64,000 nt of DNA, from positions 1 through 64,000 of the forward strand of contig NZ_AEWH01000050.1 of assembly GCF_000190475.1 (NCBI RefSeq). The letters run 5' to 3'. This document shows, one piece after another, positions 52,000 to 60,781 of this stretch. Position numbers and translations under genes: made by a program. The notes under the pieces were generated by a model that was given only the letters and a program-made list of their open reading frames with translations, ran no database searches and was not told the origin of the DNA. Position 1 is the first letter of the stretch. Every line of letters starts with the position of its first letter. Source of the DNA: Ornithinibacillus scapharcae TW25 (GTDB lineage Bacteria > Bacillota > Bacilli > Bacillales > Amphibacillaceae).

Positions 52000-53007
52000 A
52001 TGTTTTCAAACGCAGAGATCGGAATTGATTTAGGAACTGCAAATATACTTATTTACGCAAAGAATAAAGGTATTATTTTAAATGAACCATCGGTTGTTGC
52101 AATCGATATTAATACAAAACAAGTTGTTGCTGTAGGAGCAGAAGCAAAGGAAATGATAGGTAAAACACCGAGAAATATTGTGCCAATTCGTCCCTTAAAA
52201 GACGGTGTTATTGCGGATTATGATATTACTGCACAAATGTTAAAGGCATTTTTAAAGAAGGTCAGTAAACAACTTGGTATGTCCATGAGAAAACCAATTG
52301 TGGTTGTATGTACACCTACTGGTAGTACAACCGTTGAAAGACGCGCCATCCATAATGCAGTAACAAGCTATGGAGCAAAACAAGTTCATTTAATTGAAGA
52401 GCCAGTAGCTGCAGCTATCGGAGCTGATTTACCTGTTGACGAGCCCATCGCAAACGTTATCGTTGATATTGGTGGAGGTACTGCTGAGATTGGAATTATA
52501 TCTCTTGGTGGAGTCGTTTCTTCTAGCTCTGTTCGAGTTGGTGGGGATAAGATGGACGATGAAATTATCCAATATATCCGTAAGAAATATAATATTTTAA
52601 TTGGGGAAAGAACAGCCGAAAATGTAAAAATGGAAATCGCTTATGCTCATCCAAATCATAAAGAGGAATTTATGGATATCCGTGGCCGTGATATGGTCAC
52701 TGGTTTACCAAAGACTGTTGAGATTTCATCTAAAGAAGTTTATGCTGCAATTAAAGAATCATTAGAACAAATTCTACAAGCAATTCGAGTGACACTGGAG
52801 AATTGTCCTCCAGAATTAAGTGGAGATATTGTTGACCACGGTATCGTGATCACTGGTGGAGGAGCTTTATTAAAAGGTATGCAAGAATGGTTAGCACATG
52901 AATTATCCGTGCCAGTTCTACTTGCATCCAACCCATTAGAATCAGTTGCGGTAGGTACCGGAAAAGCGATAAAAATGATATCTAAATTAGAAAAAGCTGC
53001 GAAATAG
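52000..53007 (+). CDS. mreBH: Actin-like cell-shape protein MreBH
   Basis: A 335-residue bacterial actin that guides sidewall synthesis and, in B. subtilis, the LytE hydrolase. The phosphate loops [13 protein letters not shown] and [14 protein letters not shown], the GGDKMDDEI block and the adenosine motif [10 protein letters not shown] are intact. [22 protein letters not shown] and the stand-alone locus point to MreBH rather than MreB or Mbl. GGAGGAAG precedes the ATG. A terminator follows at once. Confidence 0.92.
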   Translation: MFSNAEIGIDLGTANILIYAKNKGIILNEPSVVAIDINTKQVVAVGAEAKEMIGKTPRNIVPIRPLKDGVIADYDITAQMLKAFLKKVSKQLGMSMRKPIVVVCTPTGSTTVERRAIHNAVTSYGAKQVHLIEEPVAAAIGADLPVDEPIANVIVDIGGGTAEIGIISLGGVVSSSSVRVGGDKMDDEIIQYIRKKYNILIGERTAENVKMEIAYAHPNHKEEFMDIRGRDMVTGLPKTVEISSKEVYAAIKESLEQILQAIRVTLENCPPELSGDIVDHGIVITGGGALLKGMQEWLAHELSVPVLLASNPLESVAVGTGKAIKMISKLEKAAK

Positions 53008-53008
53008 T

Positions 53009-53041
53009 TAAAAGGAGTTCATTAGTGAACTCCTTTTTTAT
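53009..53041 (+). terminator. Terminator of mreBH
   Basis: AAAGGAGTTCA and TGAACTCCTTT pair around a short loop, then T5-T6. The 417 bases from here to 53424 hold no gene: only repeats and a leader hairpin (listed separately). Confidence 0.9.
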
Positions 53042-53085
53042 GTGGAGCTATAGTTTGGTATTTGGAATTCATGTTTGCAATCTCA

Positions 53086-53151
53086 GGGACTATGTTCTCG
53101 GCGCGTGAGACTATATTTCTCGGCGCTCAAGAAAAAGCTTTCCTCCCGCTT
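53086..53151 (+). repeat. Degenerate tandem units, GGGACTAT family (locus 3)
   Basis: Head-to-tail units of about 21-24 bases start at 53086 (GGGACTATGTTCTCGG), 53107 (GAGACTATATTTCTCGG) and more weakly at 53131. GGCGC follows both of the first two cores. They are the best-preserved copies in the window. Confidence 0.65.
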
Positions 53152-53341
53152 CATATCTCCATTGCCTCAAAATTACCATAAAACCCATTTACATATTTTT
53201 CTGAATATAATAAACTAAATGTAAGAGTCATGCTTAAACGTTTGCCACGTTATATCACATGACCTTTCCATGTATTCTATTATTTAACCTTACTGCCTAG
53301 CTTGTTCACAGCTCAATTTCTGATCTGTTTCAACAAGCCCT

Positions 53342-53400
53342 AAGCCAGTTCATGATGGATTACAGCTATCTTGCTGTATTCATTTTGAATTGGCTTTTTT
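53342..53400 (+). promoter_or_regulatory. Leader terminator (possible attenuator) before the CoA-transferase operon
   Basis: AAGCCAGTTCA pairs with TGAATTGGCTT, and inside it TTACAGC pairs with GCTGTA. TTTTTT follows, 24 bases before the GTG start. No gene lies between it and the mreBH terminator, so it stands in the leader of the following operon. Confidence 0.6.
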
Positions 53401-53424
53401 AATGCCCACGAAAGGAGTGTAGTC

Positions 53425-54582
53425 GTGTCAGAAGCCTTAAAAAATGTTCGAATTCTTGACTTAACTCGGGTTCTTGCAGGTCCTTATTGCACCATGATTC
53501 TCGGCGATCTTGGAGCGGAAATTATCAAAGTAGAAGCTCCCGGTGGTAGTGATGAAACTAGAAAATGGGGCCCGCCTTTTCAACATGATGTTAGTGCTTA
53601 TTATCTTTGTGCAAATCGAAACAAAAAGAGTATTACTATTGATTTAAAAACTACGGAAGGAATTCAAACCATTTACGAGTTAGTAAAAGAGTCTGATGTA
53701 ATCATTCATAACTTTAAAACGGGCACTATGGAAAGGTTTGGAATTGGCTATGATGACCTTTCGAAAGTAAATCCTAGAATTGTTTACTGCTCCATTACAG
53801 GATTTGGAGAAAGTGGTCCTTATAAAGATTTACCTGGTTATGACTTTATCATCCAAGCTATGAGTGGATTAATGAGCATTACCGGTGATGAAAGTTCTGG
53901 ACCGCAAAAAGTTGGAATCGCCATCACGGATATCTTAACAGGTTTATACGCTGTAATCGGTATCCAAGCTGCATTATTAGAGAGAACCCAATCTGGTAAA
54001 GGACAAAGCTTAGACCTTTCTTTATATGATACAGCAGTTAGTGCGCTTATCAACATTGGAAGTAATTATTTAATGTCTAGAAAGATACCAACTAGGCTCG
54101 GGAATCACCATGCCAATATTGTTCCATATCAAACCTTCCAGACGATGGACAGCGAGATGGTGATTGCCATTGGAAATGACAATCAGTTTAGAGCATTTTG
54201 TACTATTTTAGGAAAAAGTCAATATAGTGAGGATGAGCGTTTTAAAACAAACCCTGCACGTGTGAAGAATCGGGACATATTGGTCCCATTAATTCAAGAC
54301 ATTCTAATTACAAAACCTACTAGCTACTGGTTAGATAAATGCCATGGGACCAATATTCCTTGTGGGCCAATTCAAAACCTTCAAGAGGTTACAGAAGACC
54401 CACAATTACTTGCTAGAGATATGTTCTGGGAAATGGAACATCCAACAGCGGGACTCATCAAAATGATTGGAAGTCCTTTAAAATTTTCCCGAACCCCTGT
54501 CACGTTACGGCACCATCCACCTAATGCAGGTGAACATAACGATGAAATTTTGCAAAACTATAAAACTAATTTGGAAAAATAG
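53425..54582 (+). CDS. CaiB/BaiF family CoA-transferase
   Basis: A 385-residue class III CoA-transferase moving CoA between carboxylic acids. RILDLTRVLAGPYCTMILGDLGAEIIKVE (in blocks) is the family N-terminus, and the catalytic Asp lies in GYDFIIQAMSG. The start is GTG behind AAAGGAG. The next gene begins 11 bases on. Together with the acyl-CoA dehydrogenase and a semialdehyde dehydrogenase it suggests a dicarboxylate route, possibly glutarate to glutaryl-CoA; this is inference. Confidence 0.87.
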   Translation: MSEALKNVRILDLTRVLAGPYCTMILGDLGAEIIKVEAPGGSDETRKWGPPFQHDVSAYYLCANRNKKSITIDLKTTEGIQTIYELVKESDVIIHNFKTGTMERFGIGYDDLSKVNPRIVYCSITGFGESGPYKDLPGYDFIIQAMSGLMSITGDESSGPQKVGIAITDILTGLYAVIGIQAALLERTQSGKGQSLDLSLYDTAVSALINIGSNYLMSRKIPTRLGNHHANIVPYQTFQTMDSEMVIAIGNDNQFRAFCTILGKSQYSEDERFKTNPARVKNRDILVPLIQDILITKPTSYWLDKCHGTNIPCGPIQNLQEVTEDPQLLARDMFWEMEHPTAGLIKMIGSPLKFSRTPVTLRHHPPNAGEHNDEILQNYKTNLEK

Positions 54583-54593
54583 GAGTGGTAAAC

Positions 54594-55796
54594 ATGAATT
54601 TTAACTTTACAGAGGAACAAAATATGTTGCGTGAAACGGTGAGAAGTTTTGTCGATAAAGAAATTATGCCAAATATTGCGGATTGGGATCGTGACGGACA
54701 GTTTGATCCAACTATTTACAAAAGATTAGCAGAGCTTGGTCTCATGGGAGTGTGTATTCCAGAAGAATATGGTGGGAGTGGTATGGATTATAATTCCCTA
54801 GCAATCGTATGTGAGGAATTAGAACGTGGGGATACCGCTTTCCGTACAGCCGTTTCTGTTCATACAGGCCTAAACTCTATGACTTTATTACAATGGGGTA
54901 CTGACGAACAAAAACAAAAGTATCTTACCCCACAGGCTAAAGGTGAAAAAATTGGTGCTTTTGGCTTAACTGAACCAGGAGCGGGTTCAGACGTAGCATC
55001 CCTACAATCTACCGCAATGAAAGATGGGGATTATTATATTTTAAATGGGCAAAAGACTTGGATTTCACTATGTGATGTTGCCGATCATTTCTTAGTATTT
55101 GCATACACTGACAAATCGAAGAAGCATCACGGGATTTCTGCCTTTATTGTGGAAAGAACATGGGACGGATTTAGCTCCAAAGCCATTAAAGGAAAGCATG
55201 GAATTCGCTCTGGTAATACTGGGGAGCTATTCTTCGATAATGTTAAGGTTCCCGCAGAAAACTTACTAGGCGAAGAAGGAGAAGGTTTTAAAATTGCAAT
55301 GTCTGCACTTGACAATGGCCGCTTCACCGTCGCAGCAGGTGCAGTAGGCCAAATCATGGCTTGCCTTGAATCAAGCGTCAAATATTGCCATGAACGCGAA
55401 ACATTTGGAAAACCGATTGGGCAGCATCAATTGGTACAACAAATGATTGCCAAAATGGAAGCTGGATTACAAATGAGCCGTTTACTTGTATATCGTGCTG
55501 GAGAATTAAAAAATGAGGGGAAACGAAACACAAGAGAAACTTCTTTAGCCAAGTGGCAAGCATGTGATTTTGCCAACCAAGCTGCAGATGACGCCATGCA
55601 AATACATGGAGCGTACGGTTATTCAGACGAGTACCCAGTTGAGCGATACTTACGTAATTCAAAAGCACCAGTTATTTATGAAGGAACAAGAGAAATCCAC
55701 ACCATCATGCAGGCAGAGTATGTTCTCGGTTATCGTAAAGATAAACCTTTAAACAAAACATTACCAGCTTGGAATCCAGATAAAGAACTGGTGTAA
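54594..55796 (+). CDS. Acyl-CoA dehydrogenase
   Basis: A 400-residue flavoenzyme. FAD/substrate motifs GAFGLTEPGAGSDVAS and ILNGQKTWIS, the RETFGKPIGQHQLVQQ block, and the C-terminal catalytic Glu in IYEGTREIH are present. The C-terminal Glu and the neighbouring CoA-transferase fit a glutaryl-CoA or short-chain dehydrogenase, without proof. The start at 54594 follows GGAGTGG. It is the second gene of the operon. Confidence 0.88.
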   Translation: MNFNFTEEQNMLRETVRSFVDKEIMPNIADWDRDGQFDPTIYKRLAELGLMGVCIPEEYGGSGMDYNSLAIVCEELERGDTAFRTAVSVHTGLNSMTLLQWGTDEQKQKYLTPQAKGEKIGAFGLTEPGAGSDVASLQSTAMKDGDYYILNGQKTWISLCDVADHFLVFAYTDKSKKHHGISAFIVERTWDGFSSKAIKGKHGIRSGNTGELFFDNVKVPAENLLGEEGEGFKIAMSALDNGRFTVAAGAVGQIMACLESSVKYCHERETFGKPIGQHQLVQQMIAKMEAGLQMSRLLVYRAGELKNEGKRNTRETSLAKWQACDFANQAADDAMQIHGAYGYSDEYPVERYLRNSKAPVIYEGTREIHTIMQAEYVLGYRKDKPLNKTLPAWNPDKELV

Positions 55797-56038
55797 AAAT
55801 AAACTTCGAAACTCGTACCTGTAGATTGATAGAAATTTGCAGGTGCGATATGCTTATTAATAGAATCATCGGTTGTTACTGAAATGCTAAAGATGAGTGC
55901 ATTTTAGCTAAAGTTTTGGTTTATATCGCTGAAGATGGTTGGGATTTCGCTAAACATCAGCGAGTCCTCACTAAAGACTATATTGACCATCAATGGTATT
56001 TACAGCAACAGCCAATTACTATATGGGGAGGATGGAGT

Positions 56039-57487
56039 ATGATTTCTACATTAACAAAGAGTATTTACATTAATGGAGAATGGCGTGAAGTAGACAAGTC
56101 AAAAACTGAGACAGTATACAATCCTGCAACCCTAGAGCCAATAACAGAAGTAGCATATGGTGGTCAATCTGAAACAAAAGAAGCAATTGAAGCTGCCTCA
56201 AAGGCTTTCCCGATTTGGAGCGAAATGACAGGTAGACAGCGTTCTCGCGTTCTTTATAAAGCAGCTGAACTAATGCGTAAAGATGCAAAACGCTTAGGAG
56301 AAATTCTAACTATGGAGCAAGGAAAACCTTTACCAGAGGCCATTGGAGAAGTAAAAGGTGCGGCAGGATTTTTACTATGGTATGCGGAGGAAGCTTCCCG
56401 TGGATATGGAGAATGGATTCCATCTTCTGTTAAAACCAAACGAATGTTAGTTATTCCAAAACCAATTGGCGTAGTAGGTGCCATTACACCTTGGAACTTT
56501 CCATCGTCCATGATTACACGAAAATTAGGTCCAGCTCTAGCTGCAGGATGTACTGCTGTGTTAAAACCATCTCCAGAGACTCCGCTATCAGCTATTGAGA
56601 TTGTAAAGATTTTTGAAGAAGCAGGTATGCCTCCAGGTGTTGTAAATCTCGTAACTGGAGATGCACAAGCTATTGGACAAGAAATGCTAACGAATAAAGA
56701 GGTAAAGCTTATTACATTTACCGGCTCAACTGCCGTTGGAAAATACTTAATGCGTGAAGCTGCCGATCAAGTAAAAAAGGTTTCTCTTGAACTTGGTGGT
56801 CATGCACCAATCATCGCATTTGAGGATGCAGATTTGGATAAGGCAACAACACTATCTTTAGCAAGTAAATTCCGTAATAACGGGCAAACGTGTATTTGTG
56901 CAAATCGCCTGTATGTCCATGAATCCATTGCCGATGAATTCACTGCTTTATTAAAAGAAAAGCTTGAGAAGATGAAAGTTGGCTACGGAATGGATGAAGG
57001 TGTGGAGCTTGGTCCACTAATTAGTGATCAAGCCCGCCAAAAGGTTGAGGCACATCTAAATGATGCATTAGAAAAAGGCGCGGAAATTGTGGCTGGAGGA
57101 AATAAATGGGATGGTGAGTTAAAAGGATATTTCTGTCCGCCGACTATCGTCAAAAATGCAACAGATGATATGAAGGTAATGCGTGAAGAAACCTTTGGCC
57201 CACTCTTCCCTATCCAAACTTTTACGGACGAAGCAGAAGTAATTAAAAAAGCCAACGATACAGACTATGGCTTAGCTGCTTATATTTTCACTGAAAATAC
57301 TAGCCGTACTTTACGAGTGGCAGAAAAACTAGATTACGGAATGATTGGTGTTAACGACGTATTCCCGTCTGTTCCAGAAGCACCATTCGGTGGTATTAAG
57401 CAATCTGGTAGTGGTGGTAAAGAAGGCGGTCATCATGGAATGGATGAGTTTTTAGAGAAGAAATTAGTTTCGATTGCGATTGATTAA
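56039..57487 (+). CDS. Succinate/glutarate-semialdehyde dehydrogenase (GabD-like)
   Basis: A 482-residue aldehyde dehydrogenase. The catalytic Cys lies in NNGQTCICANR, the Glu in LELGGHAP, and the cofactor motif is TFTGSTAVGK. GabD-type features (PKPIGVVGAITPWNFP, IKQSGSGGKEGGHHG) are clear. I start at 56039 behind GGGGAGGATGG; the open frame continues 41 codons upstream without family similarity. A 242-base gap separates it from the acyl-CoA dehydrogenase, with a CCTG/CAGG hairpin near 55820, so it may have its own control. Confidence 0.88.
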   Translation: MISTLTKSIYINGEWREVDKSKTETVYNPATLEPITEVAYGGQSETKEAIEAASKAFPIWSEMTGRQRSRVLYKAAELMRKDAKRLGEILTMEQGKPLPEAIGEVKGAAGFLLWYAEEASRGYGEWIPSSVKTKRMLVIPKPIGVVGAITPWNFPSSMITRKLGPALAAGCTAVLKPSPETPLSAIEIVKIFEEAGMPPGVVNLVTGDAQAIGQEMLTNKEVKLITFTGSTAVGKYLMREAADQVKKVSLELGGHAPIIAFEDADLDKATTLSLASKFRNNGQTCICANRLYVHESIADEFTALLKEKLEKMKVGYGMDEGVELGPLISDQARQKVEAHLNDALEKGAEIVAGGNKWDGELKGYFCPPTIVKNATDDMKVMREETFGPLFPIQTFTDEAEVIKKANDTDYGLAAYIFTENTSRTLRVAEKLDYGMIGVNDVFPSVPEAPFGGIKQSGSGGKEGGHHGMDEFLEKKLVSIAID

Positions 57488-57492
57488 AAAAT

Positions 57493-57534
57493 AAAGAATC
57501 GGTATTAGCAACTGCTAGTACCGATTCTTTATCT
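57493..57534 (+). terminator. Terminator of the semialdehyde dehydrogenase gene
   Basis: AAAGAATCGGTA pairs with TACCGATTCTTT, with TAGCA/TGCTA inside. Confidence 0.9.
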
Positions 57535-57586
57535 TTCCCCTCTATTCCTTAACAAATAGCACGAAATACTTTTAATATGGATTCCT

Positions 57587-57630
57587 AAAACTATAGCGAA
57601 TACAAACTTCAAAGAAAGGGGCTATAGTTA
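57587..57630 (-). terminator. Probable terminator of the seven-gene operon
   Basis: AACTATAGC and GCTATAGTT pair around about 23 bases; four Ts follow on the minus strand. The long loop makes this weak. Confidence 0.45.
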
Positions 57631-57641
57631 TTACTAACCTA

Positions 57642-58478
57642 TTATTCTATTGTCTCTTTCACAAATCTCGCATATTCCTCCTCTTCCTCGGAAAACGGAT
57701 TATGATTACTCTCTTCAAATATCATTAGATTGGCTTCCGGAATCAGTTCTGCAATTTCAACACCAAACCTCATCGGGCATTGAGAATCATATTTCCCCGC
57801 ATAGATATAACTTGGTATGTTAATTTGCTTTATTTCTTCTCGAATATCATAAGTTGGATATTCTACTTTTCTGAAATAATCTAGTCTGGGACCCACAGTT
57901 TTCCCACTATTGGGCTTATTCAAGGCTTCTTGTAACTTCTCCTCTGAATGATATGACATCAGCGCCCATTCATATCCTAATTTCCTTCTAGTCTCAATAG
58001 GTGTACTAGCATTTTCTAGTAATTTCATAATCTCTACGATTCTATTAAAATTTGGGTTTTTGCGGCAATAGATAGAATCAGGGTCTGCACCATATTCATA
58101 ACTTGCAGCCGCACCACCAGCAATTATCTTAGTTAGAGAATTCGGGGCAAGTATGGCATATTTTAATGCCAGCATACCACCCGTTGAATGCCCTGCAAAA
58201 CCCCATTTTCGAAATCCAAGAGCCTCCCGTATAGCTTCCAAGTCTAAGACGGCTTCATCCATACTGTATTCGCTCTCTGTCTTCACCTGAGCTGAGTTAC
58301 CTGCTCCCTTCAAATTAATGAGGTATACAGAGTAATGCTCTGTGAAAGGATTTGCGAAGGAATTACCCCTCTCATCATAAGCGCTATAATGATGGGTTAC
58401 CGCTAATGGCTCACCCACCCCGTTCACGAAAAGCTCAAATACTCCTCTGCTTGTTTCCACTAATCTTTTCTGCCACAT
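57642..58478 (-). CDS. Alpha/beta hydrolase (proline-iminopeptidase-like)
   Basis: A 278-residue hydrolase. The nucleophile elbow is GHSTGGM (Ser near residue 98), the acid lies in YAGKYDSQCP, and the late His in EESNHNPFSEE. A lid region is inserted after the elbow. The substrate is unknown. It is the last gene of a seven-gene minus-strand run, 17 bases after the small membrane gene. Confidence 0.82.
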   Translation of the reverse strand: MWQKRLVETSRGVFELFVNGVGEPLAVTHHYSAYDERGNSFANPFTEHYSVYLINLKGAGNSAQVKTESEYSMDEAVLDLEAIREALGFRKWGFAGHSTGGMLALKYAILAPNSLTKIIAGGAAASYEYGADPDSIYCRKNPNFNRIVEIMKLLENASTPIETRRKLGYEWALMSYHSEEKLQEALNKPNSGKTVGPRLDYFRKVEYPTYDIREEIKQINIPSYIYAGKYDSQCPMRFGVEIAELIPEANLMIFEESNHNPFSEEEEEYARFVKETIE

Positions 58479-58495
58479 AACTGTCCCTCATCTCT

Positions 58496-58672
58496 TTATA
58501 ATGCTTTGAATAAGAAGATACCTAGACTTATCATCGCAATGGCTTGGCACGCTACAGCTGTATATTTGGATTGTTTCGCAACTCTTGCCTCCCCGTTCTG
58601 CAAGTTCTCTATAAATGATAATTTGAAATAATAGCTTAATGTAAAAAATACTACAAGGATGATTATTAGCAT
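58496..58672 (-). CDS. Small two-helix membrane protein in the Nudix-protease operon
   Basis: A 58-residue protein starting MLIIILVVFFTLSYYF and ending in a second hydrophobic segment (VACQAIAMISLGIFLFKAL). AAGGAGAG six bases upstream supports translation. It lies 22 bases after the Nudix gene and 17 before the hydrolase gene. Function unknown. Confidence 0.7.
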   Translation of the reverse strand: MLIIILVVFFTLSYYFKLSFIENLQNGEARVAKQSKYTAVACQAIAMISLGIFLFKAL

Positions 58673-58694
58673 TGCTCTCTCCTTAAATGCCTTT

Positions 58695-59162
58695 TTAGGC
58701 TTTATTCACTATATTTAATTTGCTTAAAAAATCTTCAATAATTGGTCTCTCTGGTGGATTAAGATTCGCAGGAAGCTCGTCCAATTCATAGAATTTTAAT
58801 TCTGCAACCTCATGCTCGTCTACTATTATCTCGCCATGATAGTCTCGACAAACATATGCTGTAATAACATTGTATACCTCATCCCCATGTGGGTATTTGT
58901 AATAAAATTCTTCTCCGGAATAGATATTAAGTAAATCTAATCCATTAGCCATAAGTCCCGTTTCTTCAAATAACTCTCTTCTAGCCACCTGTTCTAACGT
59001 TTCACCTGGTTCCATAGCACCACCTGCTAGCCCCCAGCAATGATTATCTTGCCGTAATTGTAGTAGAATTCTACTCCTTGAATCGATTACTAAAACACAA
59101 GCACCAACCATAATAATAGGCTGTGTTCCGATTACTTTTCTCAAATCCATGATGTATCCCAT
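58695..59162 (-). CDS. Nudix hydrolase (second in the operon)
   Basis: A 155-residue Nudix protein. The box is GGAMEPGETLEQVARRELFEETG, complete with the REL-x-EE core. LLLQLRQDNHCWGLAGG is typical of the ADP-ribose or nucleoside-triphosphate-cleaning group. The substrate is unknown. AGCGTGGGGGG precedes the first ATG (59162); the second ATG at 59150 is possible. It follows the APH gene by 14 bases. Confidence 0.85.
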   Translation of the reverse strand: MGYIMDLRKVIGTQPIIMVGACVLVIDSRSRILLQLRQDNHCWGLAGGAMEPGETLEQVARRELFEETGLMANGLDLLNIYSGEEFYYKYPHGDEVYNVITAYVCRDYHGEIIVDEHEVAELKFYELDELPANLNPPERPIIEDFLSKLNIVNKA

Positions 59163-59176
59163 ATTTTCCCCCCACG

Positions 59177-60298
59177 CTAGTCTAGACTAATTAATAGCTT
59201 CTCTATTTCCTCTGCAAACTTCATTTGCACCTGGACAATTCGTGTATATTTTTCTATTGCCGCCCGATCTATATTCTGTACTTTTAACTTCAGTAATTTA
59301 GGCACTTCCCATGCACTTCTAAACGCCACGCCCGTAGCAAATCCATATCGAGCATATCTTTCATCACCATTCCAACCCGCTTCTCTAAGCCCCTGCAAAT
59401 AATGATTAAATAAATGCCCTTGATATTCCCACGCTTTTTTAACAGGAATATCCTCCTGACTCATGGCAACACCAAATAATTTCCCCAAATCCTCACCTAT
59501 GGCTGAATTACTCATATATTGCCAATCTATTAAAATCAATTCTCTCTTTTCATCTTTGCTTCTGATATACATGTTTTGCTGACTCATATCTTGATGAGAA
59601 AGCGTTCTTGGAAGTGTATGTAATGCACGGAGATATTTTTTCTCTTGTTGTCTTAGCGATGTATATTTTTTCATGATTGTATCCAAATCGATGTCGTTGC
59701 CTTTCAAGCTTGGGTAAAAATCATCAGGATTCACTGCATATTGATCACAACCTTTTACCCATGACTGTAACCAATTCTGACAAACCCACTCATGATTTGG
59801 CAGAGAGAATGTATCTGTTGTATAAGCACCATGAAACCTCCCTAATTGATGGGCAATAAATGAAAAATCATCTAATGACCATTTTCCATTATTATCTTCT
59901 TTCACTTCTTCCATCCAAATCCAGACTTCCGTTTCCGACTTCTCCTCCACCATGTAACACTCCGGCACCTGAATAGAATTGGGAATATGGTTTAATAAGC
60001 CAGATTGAAATACTAATCCTTCTCGCTTCCAATAATTATGGTGCTGAGGATGGTTCATTTCTTCCGCTTCTGGTTGAATAATCTTCAACACTAAGGACCA
60101 AGGTATTCCCTTATCCCCTTTCGTAGCAGTACCATGAAGCCGATAAATTCCTTCTGTAGTAAAGTTCGATTTCCTGACTGCTAATGGCTCTACTTGCCAA
60201 TTTGCTACGGTTACATTTCTTTCCTTCAACGCACTTCTAACACAATGATGTAGTACGCTATGGTTAATTTCCCAGGTCGTTTCCATTGTTGACTCCAT
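59177..60298 (-). CDS. APH family phosphotransferase (aminoglycoside/choline-kinase-like)
   Basis: A 373-residue kinase-fold protein. The catalytic loop LSHQDMSQQNMY (HxDxxxxN) and the metal motif LILIDWQYMSN are intact, so it should phosphorylate a small molecule. The N-terminal lobe has the expected beta strands (WSLVLKII). It does not match a known aminoglycoside kinase closely enough for me to name a substrate. GGAGGG precedes the ATG. Placed between DUF2691 and Nudix genes. Confidence 0.82.
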   Translation of the reverse strand: MESTMETTWEINHSVLHHCVRSALKERNVTVANWQVEPLAVRKSNFTTEGIYRLHGTATKGDKGIPWSLVLKIIQPEAEEMNHPQHHNYWKREGLVFQSGLLNHIPNSIQVPECYMVEEKSETEVWIWMEEVKEDNNGKWSLDDFSFIAHQLGRFHGAYTTDTFSLPNHEWVCQNWLQSWVKGCDQYAVNPDDFYPSLKGNDIDLDTIMKKYTSLRQQEKKYLRALHTLPRTLSHQDMSQQNMYIRSKDEKRELILIDWQYMSNSAIGEDLGKLFGVAMSQEDIPVKKAWEYQGHLFNHYLQGLREAGWNGDERYARYGFATGVAFRSAWEVPKLLKLKVQNIDRAAIEKYTRIVQVQMKFAEEIEKLLISLD

Positions 60299-60319
60299 TA
60301 CATTTCCCTCCTTTCAATA

Positions 60320-60781
60320 CTAAAAGGCAGTTAATGAAGTACTCTTATCATTATCCTCCGTGATAATAGCAATATTTTTGTAGCCAGAATCCATTGTTTT
60401 ACGATATAAATGATTGATGATATCTAGTTCCTTTGCATATATTCTTACAAAGGACGAATCGACAACAAGCAGGACAAATTGACATTCACTTAATAAAAAT
60501 TCCTCAAAGGTCGTAATATCAATCATGGTATCTTCATTCGGAAATGCTTTTAAATCAACAAAAATCAGGTATTGATCGCCTTGTAACACGAGATCATACA
60601 GTTCATCACCAGCTAATTTAGTAGTTTGAAAGAGTGGAGTTCCTAGTTGACCCTGTTCAATTACATAAGATTCAACCGGATCAATCTTCCATATGTATTC
60701 CTTCAAAGGTAGGTCATGTAAAATATCGTGTAAAAACGTCCCATATGTATTGGGTATTTCAAAGGAGATTCCTCTTACCAC
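60320..60781 (-). CDS. DUF2691 family protein
   Basis: A 153-residue soluble protein starting VRGISFEIPNTYGTFLHDIL, the pattern I recall for DUF2691, whose function is unknown. The GTG at 60781 lies within the last codons of the protease gene, with GGGAGG upstream, so translation is coupled. The open frame extends 21 codons further upstream, but these overlap the protease gene and lack a ribosome site. Confidence 0.7.
   Translation of the reverse strand: MVRGISFEIPNTYGTFLHDILHDLPLKEYIWKIDPVESYVIEQGQLGTPLFQTTKLAGDELYDLVLQGDQYLIFVDLKAFPNEDTMIDITTFEEFLLSECQFVLLVVDSSFVRIYAKELDIINHLYRKTMDSGYKNIAIITEDNDKSTSLTAF

Noticed and set aside
55916-56038. N-terminal extension of the semialdehyde dehydrogenase
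   Set aside because: The 41 extra residues are not part of the family and a strong ribosome site stands before the ATG at 56039.
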